Origin: Owenia fusiformis
Taxonomy: Eukaryota > Annelida > Polychaeta > Sabellida > Oweniidae
Assembly (NCBI GenBank): GCA_903813345.2
Contig: CAIIXF020000005.1
Span: 11,225,375-11,289,374, forward strand
Direction: 5' to 3'
DNA length: 64,000 nucleotides
Part shown: positions 36,101 through 46,508 of the stretch, in pieces
How positions within the stretch are numbered: the first letter of the stretch is position 1
Layout: every line of letters begins with the position of its first letter
Notes under the pieces: model-generated
What the model saw: only the letters and a program-made list of their open reading frames with translations
The model's database searches: none
What the model was told of the DNA's origin: nothing
Made by a program: the position numbers and the translations under genes

Positions 36101-39100
36101 TTAATCCTGTATATAATGAAGACCTATGGAGTCATAATAAAGGGTTCACTGTATATGTAGGAGGTGTTTAACTACAGAGAGGGCTAAACACAGGTGTCCA
36201 CTAGAGAGAGATGTTCATTAAGATCGGTTTTACTGCATACTATACCTATCATATTAGTCTGAGTCAGTTTATACTTACCCGAGGGAGAGAATGCGTTATT
36301 GGTTCGAAATTCACTGTTTTTGTTGATGGAAAGTGCACCACTCCATTCGGAGGAAGAAACATGCCTCCATAATTTTGTAATGTTAAGTTTGAGATGAATA
36401 TCCTCTCGTTTGGTTCGTATATACCATCGTCTATTTGCGAATTGACCTACAAGTAAATAAAACATTTTGATGTGTTTTCATAGTTAAAACCTATTTTCCA
36501 ACTAGATCGTATGCATATTCTCAGATATTTCGGAATTCATCCAGAATATATATTATTTCTCCATCCAAGAAATGTTATAAACTTATCACAACTTATATGT
36601 ATTATATTTCATTTAGATCGACTTACTTGGTAGCCCAATGTTTCAACTTCATATCTTCTCCCTGTATTTAGCACAGGTTGTCTCGTAGCTGGATCTAACA
36701 AGGTCCATAATATACTGCCATGTTCTGCTGTGGTACCATATTGCCCTGGTGGCCCACATGGTCCAGTTTGACCATTGTGTCCTCGGCTACCTGAATGGGG
36801 AATACGGTTATGATAGCCAACATTGATAAAGTTGGAAAATTGCAAATAATTTAAGATGAAGTAGTTTTTCAATTCATTCTTCTTCTTCAAACTAAGATTA
36901 TTAGCTCCAGCTTACAATGATTTGTGTCACCCTGCGTTCGATTGATGAAAAAACATCTTTTTAAACAACAAAAAGTACTTTTCAAAAACTAACAAAATGT
37001 TTTATTTAGCATGGCTTGATCTATTCTTATACCTGATGATCCGGAAAATCCTCTTGAGCCAGATGACCCGGAGGAAATGTGGCTGCCATTACTTCTTTTC
37101 CCTGATGGTCCTCCTCTACCCCCAGACCCTACAGGAGGTGAGAAGATCATAATTCTATATCTCATATAACACGGTGCTTGTAGCCCTCTAAAACCCAATG
37201 GACTGTTAACTCAATATGAAGTAAAATTAAAACTTTTTTTCACGCAGAAAGATGATTATGTTAAAACAATATGATATATTATTTTAAGTGATTTAACATT
37301 ATTATAAGTATGATTAATTTCCCTCTCAATGCTATTAATTCTATACAAGAGGAATGCCATCAATGTACAAAATAGAAAAGTGGAACCAAGACAGCTTTGA
37401 GAGGCGGAGACATCTTTTTTGCTACATGGAAATCTTTTCTCAAAACGGTATGGATGATAATCTAGTAACCTTTTCAAAAAAAATTTCAAATAGATAAGGC
37501 ATGTAAGGCAGGTGATTAGATGAACAAAAAATCAGAAGCAAAGTTAACCATCCAAGTCTCGATCAGTAATGTTCATCAGATTGGAGACACTGAACATGGA
37601 TTACAGTCCACTAGGAGGCAAGGAATTAATTCCTGATTTTGTGTAAATTTTAGTTAAATAGCAAAATTAAAGTGCAATTTTAAAATATTAACATAAAACA
37701 AGTACAATTATAATTAAAGCGGCTTTGTATGAAATAGAGTGTAGGCCATTTTGAAAATTGTGATTATTCGTATTGTCCTTGTATTGGCCAATACTGATGT
37801 TATAGTCTTCCTACCTCCAGAACCTCCACTACCGCCAGCTCCCCCTTGTCCTCCTGGTCCACCATTTCCACTGTCTCCACCAGCACCAGCATTACCAGCC
37901 CTGCAATCAATCTGAAATACCCATACTATACTACCTATGTGTTCATTTGATTCTTTTATATACAACACTCAAAAAAGTTGGGAAGTTTCCGTTCGAGAAT
38001 TTAATTGATCTAAACATAAATAATAGGGCGTATCAAGGTTTTTGTTTTTCTTCTATTTATGGTGTATTCTCTGCTTTATATGTGAATTCTCTTGTTTTTG
38101 TAATGTTGTCCGTCGAGATTCTTCATTCAACCAACATACAACGAGCTGTAAACAAAGCAATGGGGGAGAAGAATTGGTAAGATGATATCAACTTTTAGAC
38201 ATAATACTCACGGCACAAAGCATCATGAGTGCGGGGTCATATACTGCAATATTGATATTTCCACCAGCCCCTGCGTCTCCACCACGCCCCCCAGGGCCAC
38301 CTGGACCTCCCTGTCCACCCCGTCCACCCGGTCCTCCTGGAAACCAATGGCCGAGTTTTGTACAATATTGCTTATATCTCATTGGATTGGATTGTATGTT
38401 TTATTCCGTTGCACTTATTGTATAGTGCTGTATTGTGTTCAATTTTACAAATTACCATTTAGAAACTACAAAACGAGGAATATTTTGATCATTGAAGTTC
38501 CGTTATCTCCTCTATTAACCTCAAGTAATTTTACAATTCACTACATTTCACTTTACCTCCGATCCATAGTCAACTTTTTAAAAAACATTTTACACCTCAG
38601 GATTGCAACAATTTTTGCATATAGTTTTGTTTATTTTTATCAAATGAGATATAAGTCGTCTTCTCGCTCGTAAGTACAGGCACAGTTAGTGTGTGGGTAT
38701 CCAAAATAAAAGCTCCAAAATGAATATGGCAAAGCTGCTCACCATCCCCTCCGCGTCCTCCACTCCCACCTCGTCCTCCGGTTGTGTGGCTATCGCTGCC
38801 GTTACGTCCATGGCCACCTGAACCTCCGCGACCTCCGGCTCCCCCCGTTCCACCTTTAACACAAAGCAGACAACTAAATACCTTTCTTTACACTGGTTCT
38901 AATAGAAAACCATCTCTTAATCCAGCATCCCAAAATTCAACGTTTAGTTCTTATGTGAGACTCTCGCTCTTTCCAAATACTCTAGGCGAGATGGTCGTAG
39001 AGAAATATGGGCCACAAAAACAAAGCATGCATGATGTTCACAAGAGCATATGACCAATAATTTACGGTCCGTGCAGTGTATACCTAGTGCCCTTTCAGAA

Positions 39101-42100
39101 TGCGATATAAGATTACCCGTGATATGCGTCCATCTTGCTAAAACAATAGGATAGTTTCTAAATAGCAGAAAAATCAATGAAATCTCGTGCTGCCATCTTT
39201 TATTCAGCTTTTAACTTGGGCTAGAGCTCCATTCATTTACATGCTAAAATCTTGGAAAAGTGGCTTAATTTCATGATTTATCAAAGTGTGTTTGTTGAAT
39301 CTGTATAAAACTTGAATGATATACCACATGATGACCCTGTTTATGTACATGTTATGATTAAACATGCAAATGTTGATTGACATACAAATAATCCACGGAT
39401 TTAAAGAATTTTAGCATTGCATCTATGGACATTTGGCCCAAGTTTTTTTAAATTGTTATACAAAATTATTCAAATTACATAACTGTGTAAATCAAAGCTA
39501 TTATAGGAGAAAACATTTCAATGAATTCAAATATGCCATTTAGAAGAAGGTAATGCAAGTCATTAGAGGTCTAATATGCAAGTCTCTTAAAATCTCACAA
39601 AAACGAGATTTAGCGAGATTTCAAAAGCTATATGGAAACTATACTATTGCGAAAAACAATAGTGAATACCTGTTCCTCCCTTTCCACCCTTGCCACCATC
39701 GCCTCCTCTGCAATTCACCATTACAACATGCTCTCTTTGTATTCCTCCTAACTTTACTTTTGCTTCAACATGTCCAGATACAGTTAGTAGACTTGGGTCT
39801 CCAGTAAGGTAAATCTTAATATCACTGGCCGGTGTAGCGTGAAAGGCATGTGACCCGAACCCTCCAGGTCCCCCTGCTTGACCAGCCCCTCCAGGGCCTC
39901 CATTTCCACCCGTCACTACAAATCATAATTATTTTCACACATAGCTATGCATTCTTTGAGATTTGATTTGTCATATGAATATCAATATGTAAATATGAAA
40001 CTTTAGAAATAAGAATGTACTTATTGGTTATTATAAGAAAAAAGCATTGACATGTACAAACGGCAATTAAAAATTCAACCCTAAAACCGAAACATTATTG
40101 CAACGTGCATATTCTAAGGGGTTTGAGGCTACATACTTCCGTTGGTGCCCTGGTGACCTGGTTGTCCAGTGAACCCTGTTGTTCCCTGTTGCCCGTGTTC
40201 TCCATTTACTCCGGCAGCCAGAATTGAAAAGCCAAACGGCTAAAATTGAAAATTACAAATCACATTTAAAACGTTATAATTGTGGTACAATATGTTTACC
40301 ATCAGAAAAATATGAAATGTAGTCTTCACCATAACCAGGCCCGTAGCCACGGGTGTTCAATGGGTTCGGGCGAACCCCCTCCCCCACCCCCTGGCCAAAA
40401 ATTCTCTCAAAATCATGCAGTTTTTCACCATGCTGAGCACTTTTTAAGTGATTTTGGCCATTTTTGGACCAAAATTGTCAAAAGTGAACCCCCCCCCCAG
40501 GAATTTATCAAAAGGTGGACCCCTCTTGGCAAATTCTGGCTATGGGCCTGATAACCGTCATTGACCGTTATATATTCCAACTAACGTACTGTATATATAT
40601 TATACATGATTAATGACATACCTTATTATAGGCACTTTTGGCGTATTCATTGAGCATTGTACCATCACGTAGCGCACCCCCTTCTGCGGGAAAACTTTTG
40701 ATCCTGTCGCCATAGTGATGCTTCTTTATAAGAAAATACAAAAATCGCGTAGATGTATTTAGTTTAAACTACTGGTACATTGATAACAATGGCATAGTCT
40801 TACACCAATGGCTTTTAAGGCGGATTAGTATGATGCGTCACTTGGCATAACTGGATAACAGCAACGCCAAGGCGTAGCGAATCACAGCTAATTAAGCAGC
40901 TATATAAGGAGTGTCAGACATAACACCTAGCAAATTTTGTTTTAAAATGGCCATCATACAAGTACTGTTAAAAGATTTTCAACAACAACAAAAAAATATT
41001 AACAAAATCAATTCACGCCATTTTTTAAAATGGCAACCAATCAGTCAAATTGTCATTAGGCAGTGCAATATGCTTTCAAGTATTCACATATTTAAACGAA
41101 ATTGCTCCACTATTGATTTTCATTAATTAATGAATGATAAGACAGTGCAATACTTCCAAGTATTCATATTTCAAATCAAAACAAAATTACTCCACAAATT
41201 TTGGAGTTATAGCAAATTCGTTTAGATAACACAAATAAAAATGGCCGCTATTTTTCAAAACTGCTCAAACAAATTAAAGACAAAAGTGGCAGCTAATTAC
41301 TTATTTCTATTCGTTTTCCTTATCATTGAAAAAATAACTTTAATGGGATGTTACAAAATTGTGCATAAGAACACAATTTCAAATATTTTTCAGTATGTAA
41401 AGAAACATGAATCTTAATATTGCGATCGCGAACATCTTTTACAATACTTGGTATCAGTAGACTGGTATCGACTTCTCAGAATATGCAACGATCGTTTGAA
41501 TTTTTTAAATCTAAATATGTGTATAAGATGAGATAGATTTGTTTACTTAAAAAATGAAAATATATTCCATGTCTTCCATACTCACAACATTTTCAACTAT
41601 TGGTAAAGGTTCCATTGGTGCCCTGGGATTTATGTAGGACACTCCTCTGTTTAAATGGTCTATGTACACGTATGAGTTTATATTTGCATCCCAGATCTCC
41701 TGTACTCCTTCAGGTAATCCAACTTCGGCCCCATAGCCTATGCTTACAGGCCAATGAATAGGTGGCGCATGTGGTGGCAGAAAACTATCGTCCTCTTGCC
41801 TCCTAAAATACCTCATAGGAGGCATTTCAATCGGAGGCTGTAGATTCCCCGTGAAATCCTGAAATGAATATGAACAAGGCTATCAAAGGTAATCTTGATT
41901 GCAACTCGTGTTTACCTTCATATTTGGCCGAATTTTCCATACTTTTTTCTGCAAACCATACTTTTGTTATTCATGCTGTCAAATATTATTTTGAGGAAAT
42001 TATTTTAGAACACATAATAAAAATGTGAAATCTGAAATTTGCAAAACGCATTGTGGATTCACCTCTTTATTTTTATCAATATCGCTAAATAGTCTCCCCA

Positions 42101-43876
42101 TAACACTTTCGTAAGAGGGTGGGGCATCGTCTGAGAAAGGTTTCCCGGTAGCATCAGCTTCAGCTTCTTCTTCTTCTAGTTTCTTTTGCCTCAGCTCAAG
42201 CACTTGCTGTGACGGGTGTATCATGTCCCACTTACATATCCAACTCTCCAATGGCTGGTTGCAAAAATAAAATATGTTTAAGTATATATCTACAACATTT
42301 CAAAGATATTGCTATTTTAATGTATCCATCATATTTCAAAGTATCTGTTATACTCTACCAAATACAGAATATTTTGTTTCCATTTCCTCAAACAATTTGG
42401 TGATTAAGGTTAACGTTTATGCTTCAATAAGACATTCACTTTCGTTTTATTTTTACCAATATTAAGATACTGTGTAAACCCCAGCCCAAAACGAATTTGT
42501 TTTGTGTTGACGGTTGCAATTAATTGTTTTATCATTTACGTGTACCTGAACTTCTGGGTTTCCATCTGAAAAGAATCCATCTCCAGTTGCTCCAAAGCAG
42601 ATCATCCATGCCCTTTGATCGACAATGGAATTTGCTCGAAATTCATGAACAATACTCTCTTTCGGTGATTCATTGTTTGGTGGTAGTATTACTTTGAACC
42701 CTAAATAGTCCTTTAGGTTGGAAATCGTCTTTGGGTCAGGTCCTTGGATGCTACATGTTGTAAACTAAAAAAGAATTAATCACAATTACAGACCCGTAGT
42801 CAGGGGGGGTTCGAGGAGTTCACCCGCCCGTGCCAAAAATTCTTTTAAAATCATGTATGTTATCACAATTCTGAGTATTTTTCATGTGATTTTAGGCCAA
42901 ACTAATTTGTCAAAGTGAACCTTTCCCTTTGATCCCCACTGACTGTGGAGTGTATAGCATCAGTTTCATTTTAGATACCCACTTGTAGAGAGAAGAAAGT
43001 ATGGTATTCCCATTAAAAATAGTTTTTCGCCATAATGATGTAATCAAAAACTAACGAGGTCGGTATTTTAAGACTTTCCTTGTAAAGGTTCATACAATCG
43101 GAAGTTCAATTTAGTAATTTAAATAATCATGGAATTTTTATTTCATAATGCCTGACTTTTGAGAATCTGCTTGTGAAAGACTTTCGCAATAGTCAAAAAT
43201 TATACGACAATACGATCCCACTGAAAGCATCACATTGGTATGTTTCTAATATACTTTATATTACCTCGACAGGCATTGTACAATGCTACGAAATCCAAAT
43301 GATTATATAATTCAAATTTTGAAACATATTTCATGTTAGTGAGAATTATAGCATGAATGTACGTAGTGTTGAACCAGCGCCCCCCCCCCCCCCCTTTATT
43401 TATAGCCTAAAGTGTGAACACTAGAGAAATAAAGGTAGTAGGAGGTTAAGTTTACACGTTTTTTAAGAGAATCTGAACGTGAACGTGTAATATTTCAAAC
43501 CCGGAATTACTGTCCCGCTCTCAACTCACTATCCCAGGGACCTAATTACAATTATTTCCCCTATACCTTTGTACCCTCCATACCTTTATACCCAATGGGC
43601 CAAGTAAACACTACAAATGGGAGAACTTATCCATATAGAGGACCATACTTCAACACGTTCACGTACAAGTTTTAAACTTAACCTCCCAAGTTATGCAAAA
43701 CTTACGTGTAATGTACTTTCTGGATCGCCTATTTCCTGGAGGGTCCATAGTACGAGTAATCCATTTGATTGACTAAGTGTAAACGTCCCTTCTTTCCACC
43801 TTTTCAGGATTCTGCTCTTCCGCCATAGTTTCCCTGCATGGGCCTGGAATCGGCCTTCTACCTTTGTAGTTGTCAT
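27446..43876 (-). CDS. PH / WW / collagen-like, Gly-rich multidomain protein, 23 exons
   Basis: Exons, 5' to 3' on the minus strand: 43876-43706, 42764-42546, 42254-42063, 41858-41586, 40723-40622, 40239-40137, 39915-39670, 38853-38743, 38336-38212, 37911-37815, 37128-37033, 36790-36627, 36446-36279, 35764-35621, 35307-35203, 35050-34985, 34604-34503, 33568-33341, 33122-32803, 32426-32168, about 30135-30035 (5' edge unresolved), 29859-29665, 27613-27446 (TAG). Every junction except the entry to exon 21 has GT-AG signals and matching phase. The product is about 1,250 residues with no signal peptide: PH (about 10-125), PPSY (175-178), degenerate WW (242-273), collagen-like and GGX region (about 330-615), beta-rich domain (about 620-830), C-terminal segments. 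Probably cytoplasmic and membrane-associated. I recognise the domains but not the gene. Confidence 0.85.
28036..28295 (+). pseudogene. LINE C-terminal remnant inside the 1.8-kb element
   Basis: KCLCGSTEDTKHFILTCPRH matches the C-x-C-G ... H-x4-C segment after the reverse transcriptase of non-LTR retrotransposons. About 86 residues remain, ending at a TAA. Upstream there is a 16-bp duplication (TGGGTCTATTATAATT twice). It is a truncated fragment nested in the surrounding element. Confidence 0.6.
28407..28723. mobile_element. Non-autonomous piggyBac-like element
   Basis: The ends CCCTTTCACGACG and, from the right, CCCTTTCCCGACG are flanked by TTAA on both sides (28403-28406 and 28724-28727). 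The TTAA target and the CCCTTT start fit the piggyBac superfamily. At 317 bp it has no ORF worth calling. It is nested in the 27687-29517 element. Confidence 0.8.
28808..29037. repeat. Tandem duplication of about 115 bp
   Basis: Two copies of AAATCATTGGGTCTATCCAC through GCACATGCATTGTAATATCA, starting near 28808 and 28929, differ mainly in the length of a C homopolymer. The apparent minus-strand ORFs are repeat by-products. Confidence 0.85.
30136..31454. mobile_element. 1.3-kb hAT-like element with 5-bp target duplication
   Basis: The ends are CAGGGCCGTAGGGAG and, from the right, CAGTGGCGTAGCCAG; CAATG is duplicated at 30131-30135 and 31455-31459. The interior has homopolymer C runs next to GAACCCCC blocks at both ends and a tandem core at about 30900-31415. 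No transposase was seen. It is inserted at exon 21 of the minus-strand gene. The hAT call rests on end sequence and duplication length and is tentative. Confidence 0.72.
30900..31415. repeat. ~20-bp tandem repeat in the hAT-like element
   Basis: The unit is close to AAATTTGGCAAAATTTAAGC, degenerate towards the left and well kept from about 31180. The small plus-strand ORFs here (KFGKI-type repeats) follow from the period and are not genes. Confidence 0.9.
32168..33568 (-). CDS. Exons 18-20: possible Rossmann-like segment and Cys cluster
   Basis: Exon 18 (33568-33341) has a strand-helix-strand run: PGDVLMVTGAHITRPLFVLW, then MFEYLGVSLDFWDTERHNG. Exon 19 (33122-32803) has GKMILYPYF, a helical part, and a cluster TTCACCCCRDPARR with five cysteines in six positions. 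Exon 20 (32426-32168) continues KVKKIIKKYEKSDNN and has two further CC pairs (FCCYSK, ICCLGS). Cysteine clusters beside basic residues can be palmitoylated; that is inference. The strand and helix pattern suggests a nucleotide-fold-like domain without a recognisable cofactor motif. Phases run 0, 2, 0. Confidence 0.75.
34503..36446 (-). CDS. Exons 13-17: beta-rich domain, like uncharacterised fungal proteins
   Basis: Exons 36446-36279, 35764-35621, 35307-35203, 35050-34985 and 34604-34503, all phase 0. Landmarks: DDGIYEPNERIFISNLTLQN with YGGM, then HLLNRPFDK, TLEVQYPIKIDSIEGPTHLG and LRNISTMPYG. From memory, this order (DGIFEPGE, N-x-GGM, LNRP, YPI, RNIS) resembles a domain in uncharacterised fungal and protist proteins that also follow a Gly-rich region; I believe it is catalogued as DUF7932. 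This was not checked. No catalytic motif is visible; a binding or structural role is the most that can be said. Confidence 0.72.
36627..40239 (-). CDS. Exons 6-12: collagen-like Gly-X-Y and Gly-Gly-X region
   Basis: Exon 6 (40239-40137) encodes about eight Gly-X-Y triplets (GEHGQQGTTGFTGQPGHQG). Exons 7-11 (39915-39670, 38853-38743, 38336-38212, 37911-37815, 37128-37033) are GGX-rich, for example GGPGGRGGQGGPGGPGG, interrupted in exon 7 by a compact beta-like segment (SDIKIYLTGD, VSGHVEAKVKL). Exon 12 (36790-36627) returns to Gly-X-Y (GHNGQTGPCGPPGQYG) before a non-repetitive tail. Six junctions here are phase 1, so whole Gly-rich exons could be gained or lost without frameshift. No secretion signal precedes the repeats, which is unusual for collagen-like sequence. 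Confidence 0.85.
40336..40550. mobile_element. Short hAT-like element, relative of 30136-31454
   Basis: The ends CAGGCCCGTAGCCA and, from the right, CAGGCCCATAGCCA carry the same GGC-CGTAGCCA core as the larger element. ATAAC is duplicated at 40331-40335 and 40551-40555. It has the same C-run beside GAACCCCC. It lies in the intron between exons 5 and 6 of the PH/WW gene. Confidence 0.78.
40622..42254 (-). CDS. Exons 3-5: acidic linker with PPSY, degenerate WW domain
   Basis: Exon 3 (42254-42063) has a charged helical stretch (LRQKKLEEEEAEADA) and an APPSYESV motif, the PPxY-type ligand of WW domains. Exon 4 (41858-41586) has a WW-like module, LPEGVQEIWDAN followed by YIDHLNRG and SYINPR: the LPxG, DH and NPR landmarks are kept, but both signature tryptophans are replaced (Val and Tyr). 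Exon 5 (40723-40622, 34 codons) reads KHHYGDRIKSFPAEGG onwards and is unrecognised. All phases are 0. Having PPxY and WW in one chain suggests self-interaction, weakened by the missing tryptophans. Confidence 0.78.
42546..43876 (-). CDS. Exons 1-2: PH domain
   Basis: Exon 1 (43876-43706, 57 codons) opens MTTTKVEGRF and carries the beta-1/beta-2 signature AGKLWRKSRILKRWKEGTF. Exon 2 (42764-42546, 73 codons) supplies the later strands and the C-terminal helix SIVDQRAWMICFGA with the near-invariant PH tryptophan (residue 110). PH domains bind phosphoinositides or proteins at membranes. The basic KLWRKSRILKRWK strand pair is compatible with lipid binding, which is inference. The ATG is taken as the first in this exon; an upstream untranslated exon is possible. 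Confidence 0.82.
42790..42945. mobile_element. Degraded relative of the hAT-like family
   Basis: CAGACCCGTAGTCAGGGGG followed by TTCGAGGAGTTCACC and CCAAAAATTCTTTTAAAATC parallels 40336-40550 (CCAAAAATTCTCTCAAAATC). The right terminus is not recognisable. It lies in intron 1 of the PH/WW gene. Confidence 0.55.
43440..43688. mobile_element. Fold-back element beside exon 1 of the PH/WW gene
   Basis: GGAGGTTAAGTTTACACG at the left pairs with the block ending AAACTTAACCTCC at 43686; inner GAACGTGAACGTGT pairs with ACACGTTCACGT. The right end is only about 18 bp from the exon 1 donor at 43705. A long C run sits outside the left end (43379-43395). Confidence 0.6.
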
Positions 43877-45010
43877 CGACTTTGTTTCTTGGACTTTTTG
43901 CTCTTTACCGCAGAGAAACGTATGTCTCCATTACTCCAAAGTATACGTAGTACATTACATTGTTCTCTTCATTTTCTGCAGTGTTCCCATCATTACCTGT
44001 AAGGTACTGAACAGTATTCGATGAACTGCCGTGGTTTATTTTTGGCTCTGTGTATTTCTGAGGTAAGCAGAATTGTTAGAGATCTTCAGAACTTCTAGTT
44101 AATCTCCGTATACCTTACGTGTATAAAAACAAGCAGATGTGTACTCATTAAGCGTTGCTTACTTGGTTTATCAGTAAGTATTTGTAATTTGTGGCCGGGT
44201 CTAATCTTACGTTACTTTATTATCAACGGATTGTACAAGAGGATCAGGATTTTATAGTATACAGCTACAACTCTGACGTCATATTTTCCGTCAAAATCTG
44301 AAAATGGTAATTCCGATTGCTTCAGATTTTGATTGACCCAGTATCTTTTTGAATACATCTGATGGGGAAGCACTCTTCTCCAAAGTGTAACATCTCTAAC
44401 CCCCATTGGACTGCGTGTTAAAGCCTGGTGTTTGATTTAATTGTATAACTTTGAATGAGAAAGCTACTTTTTGCCATTCTGATAAACTCATCACTTCTTT
44501 CTGTTTTTCAACTAAAAATATGAAAAATAGAACTGATAGAAGGCAAAAAATTTCTCATAGTGCTAATATGCCAATGAAAAATTGAAATATTGGATAGGAA
44601 GTATGTGATTTTGTGCAATGAGAAGACTACTTATATTAAAAGTAGGTATAAGAAACGTACAGTCTTTAACACGTAAGCCAAAGGGGAGTAAAGGTTTCCA
44701 AACCGTTGGAGGTGTACGTCCAGCTCTGGTACGATAAAAATTACATGATATAGGATCACTTCTAACAAAAAGAATTGATTGACCCCACATTTTAACCATT
44801 TATAACATACATACCTGTTTAATTAATCACTCTACAGTGTTCCATCAACGTTCACCACAAAGGTCCATGAAAACAAAATAAAGCATCCCCACATACAGGA
44901 GCATTATCCAGGTACTGAAAATGAAATCATGCCTTACAAATAATAACAGTTGTACCAGAATTGGCATTGAAATTGAATTTACAAAAGTAAATATTTTGTA
45001 GTATTGCTAT

Positions 45011-46503
45011 CACGGGGGATAAGCAAAACGAGGGCGAAGCCACGGACTGCGACTCGCGTAATTCAAAACGAGGTTACAACGCATTATAGCTGAACAATGG
45101 CGGTAAGTCCAAACTTAATTTGGAAGGCATGTTAGGATTTGGGGTAGATTATTGGTTTGGATATTCTACAGAATAGCTAGTATGTTCCAGTCGGTGATCA
45201 ACATATTCATACTCCACCTGCAATGGCATTCTTGGTGCTCGGCTGTCCAATAGTTTAGCATGAACACAAATGAATTCGAAATCTGCCACAAAAAATGTAA
45301 TTTTGTCAATATTTGTCCCTAATATACCGATTTAAACAAAGGAATCAAAAATGGCATCGAATTAATATAATTATTCATGTTCTGTTGTTACAATTACATC
45401 TTCGTGTGATATTTGGTAAGCGGAAAACGTACAATTACATAGAAAATTGGAATTTATAATAGTCGCAGTCCATCCATCTGCCCAACGCAGTCCGCGACTC
45501 AGTGTTGCTTTATATCTGAAGCTGAACGCAATCACAGCCAAAGGTAGATAGCACAAAGTGTGTACAGGTGTGGCCGAAATGGAGCAACTTTGGACAAAAT
45601 TGAATATAAAGGGCTATTTTAATAGACCTACATCGTGTCTCAATCCATTCTGCAAATATATACAAGCTGTCAAATACAGCTGAAATCATGAATTTATGGT
45701 AGCTAGCAATATTGATGGACTGTTGGAAAGATCATCCAAAATTACATTAACTCACCAACTCTCCAATTATTTGATATTTTCCTAATATCTTAAATACTAG
45801 TTAATGTACCCTTCCCCAACAGCTTTTATTGCATCATCAAAAAGTTAATTGTTTCGCATTTCTACTTCTTATAAAAAGTCTCACCACTATCCAATTATCT
45901 ATATATTTAACCCTATCCACAAATTGGTTTGTAATAAACATATTACGTTGTCACCAGGAATATAGTTTACACTATCTTATTTATTTAGTGTTCGCGGCTG
46001 GACTGCGTTGCTTAGAATATCAATGGAGGCTGTGTTGCGTTGTTGAAATAGCTTTGTTTACTGGACTGCGTCCACTATGAATGCGCAGTTTGAATCAAAT
46101 TTTCTCCTCATGAACACATTCTATTATCAAATCATTTTCACGAATTATACTCGGAGCCTCAACTAACCTTTAGAAATCAGAAACGTGTTTAAACTCCTTT
46201 CAAATGTATAGTAAATTAAATAATATGCACATATTTTACAGGTAAAATCAGAACTTTGCTACTGTTTTAGCTTGATCTGGACAACTGCTTATTTTCTTAT
46301 CTACAGACCAACAGTAGATACAGAGTAATATTTTGGTCACCGATTAGACACTACGATAGCATTTAAAATACCTGGATTTCTCTATTTTGTCGGAAGAAGC
46401 AGAAGGCACTGCCGAATGTCCCTCCATTTTGGCGCTGGGCTGCGGTGTAAAGTTACGCGAGTCGCAGTCCGTGGCTTCGCCCTCGTTTTGCTTATCCCCC
46501 GTG
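45011..46503. mobile_element. 1.5-kb element with perfect 51-bp inverted repeats
   Basis: 45011-45061 (starting CACGGGGGATAAGCAAAACG) is the exact complement of 46453-46503. GCTAT is duplicated at 45006-45010 and 46504-46508. The interior repeats GGACTGCG-type words several times but has no transposase. The identical ends suggest a young insertion. It lies upstream of the PH/WW gene's first exon, in what may be its 5' flank. The superfamily is unassigned; a 5-bp duplication is compatible with hAT. Confidence 0.82.
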
Positions 46504-46508
46504 GCTAT

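Noticed and set aside
38225-38425. Proline-rich plus-strand ORF (PPRPPGPPG-type)
   Set aside because: It is the antisense of Gly-rich exon 9 of the minus-strand gene; Gly codons on one strand read as Pro on the other. The same applies to 38784-39053.
44212-44799. Two minus-strand ORFs just upstream of the PH/WW gene
   Set aside because: No good splice pair joins them to each other or to exon 1 at 43876, and neither matches a known domain. They could be an upstream exon or a remnant.
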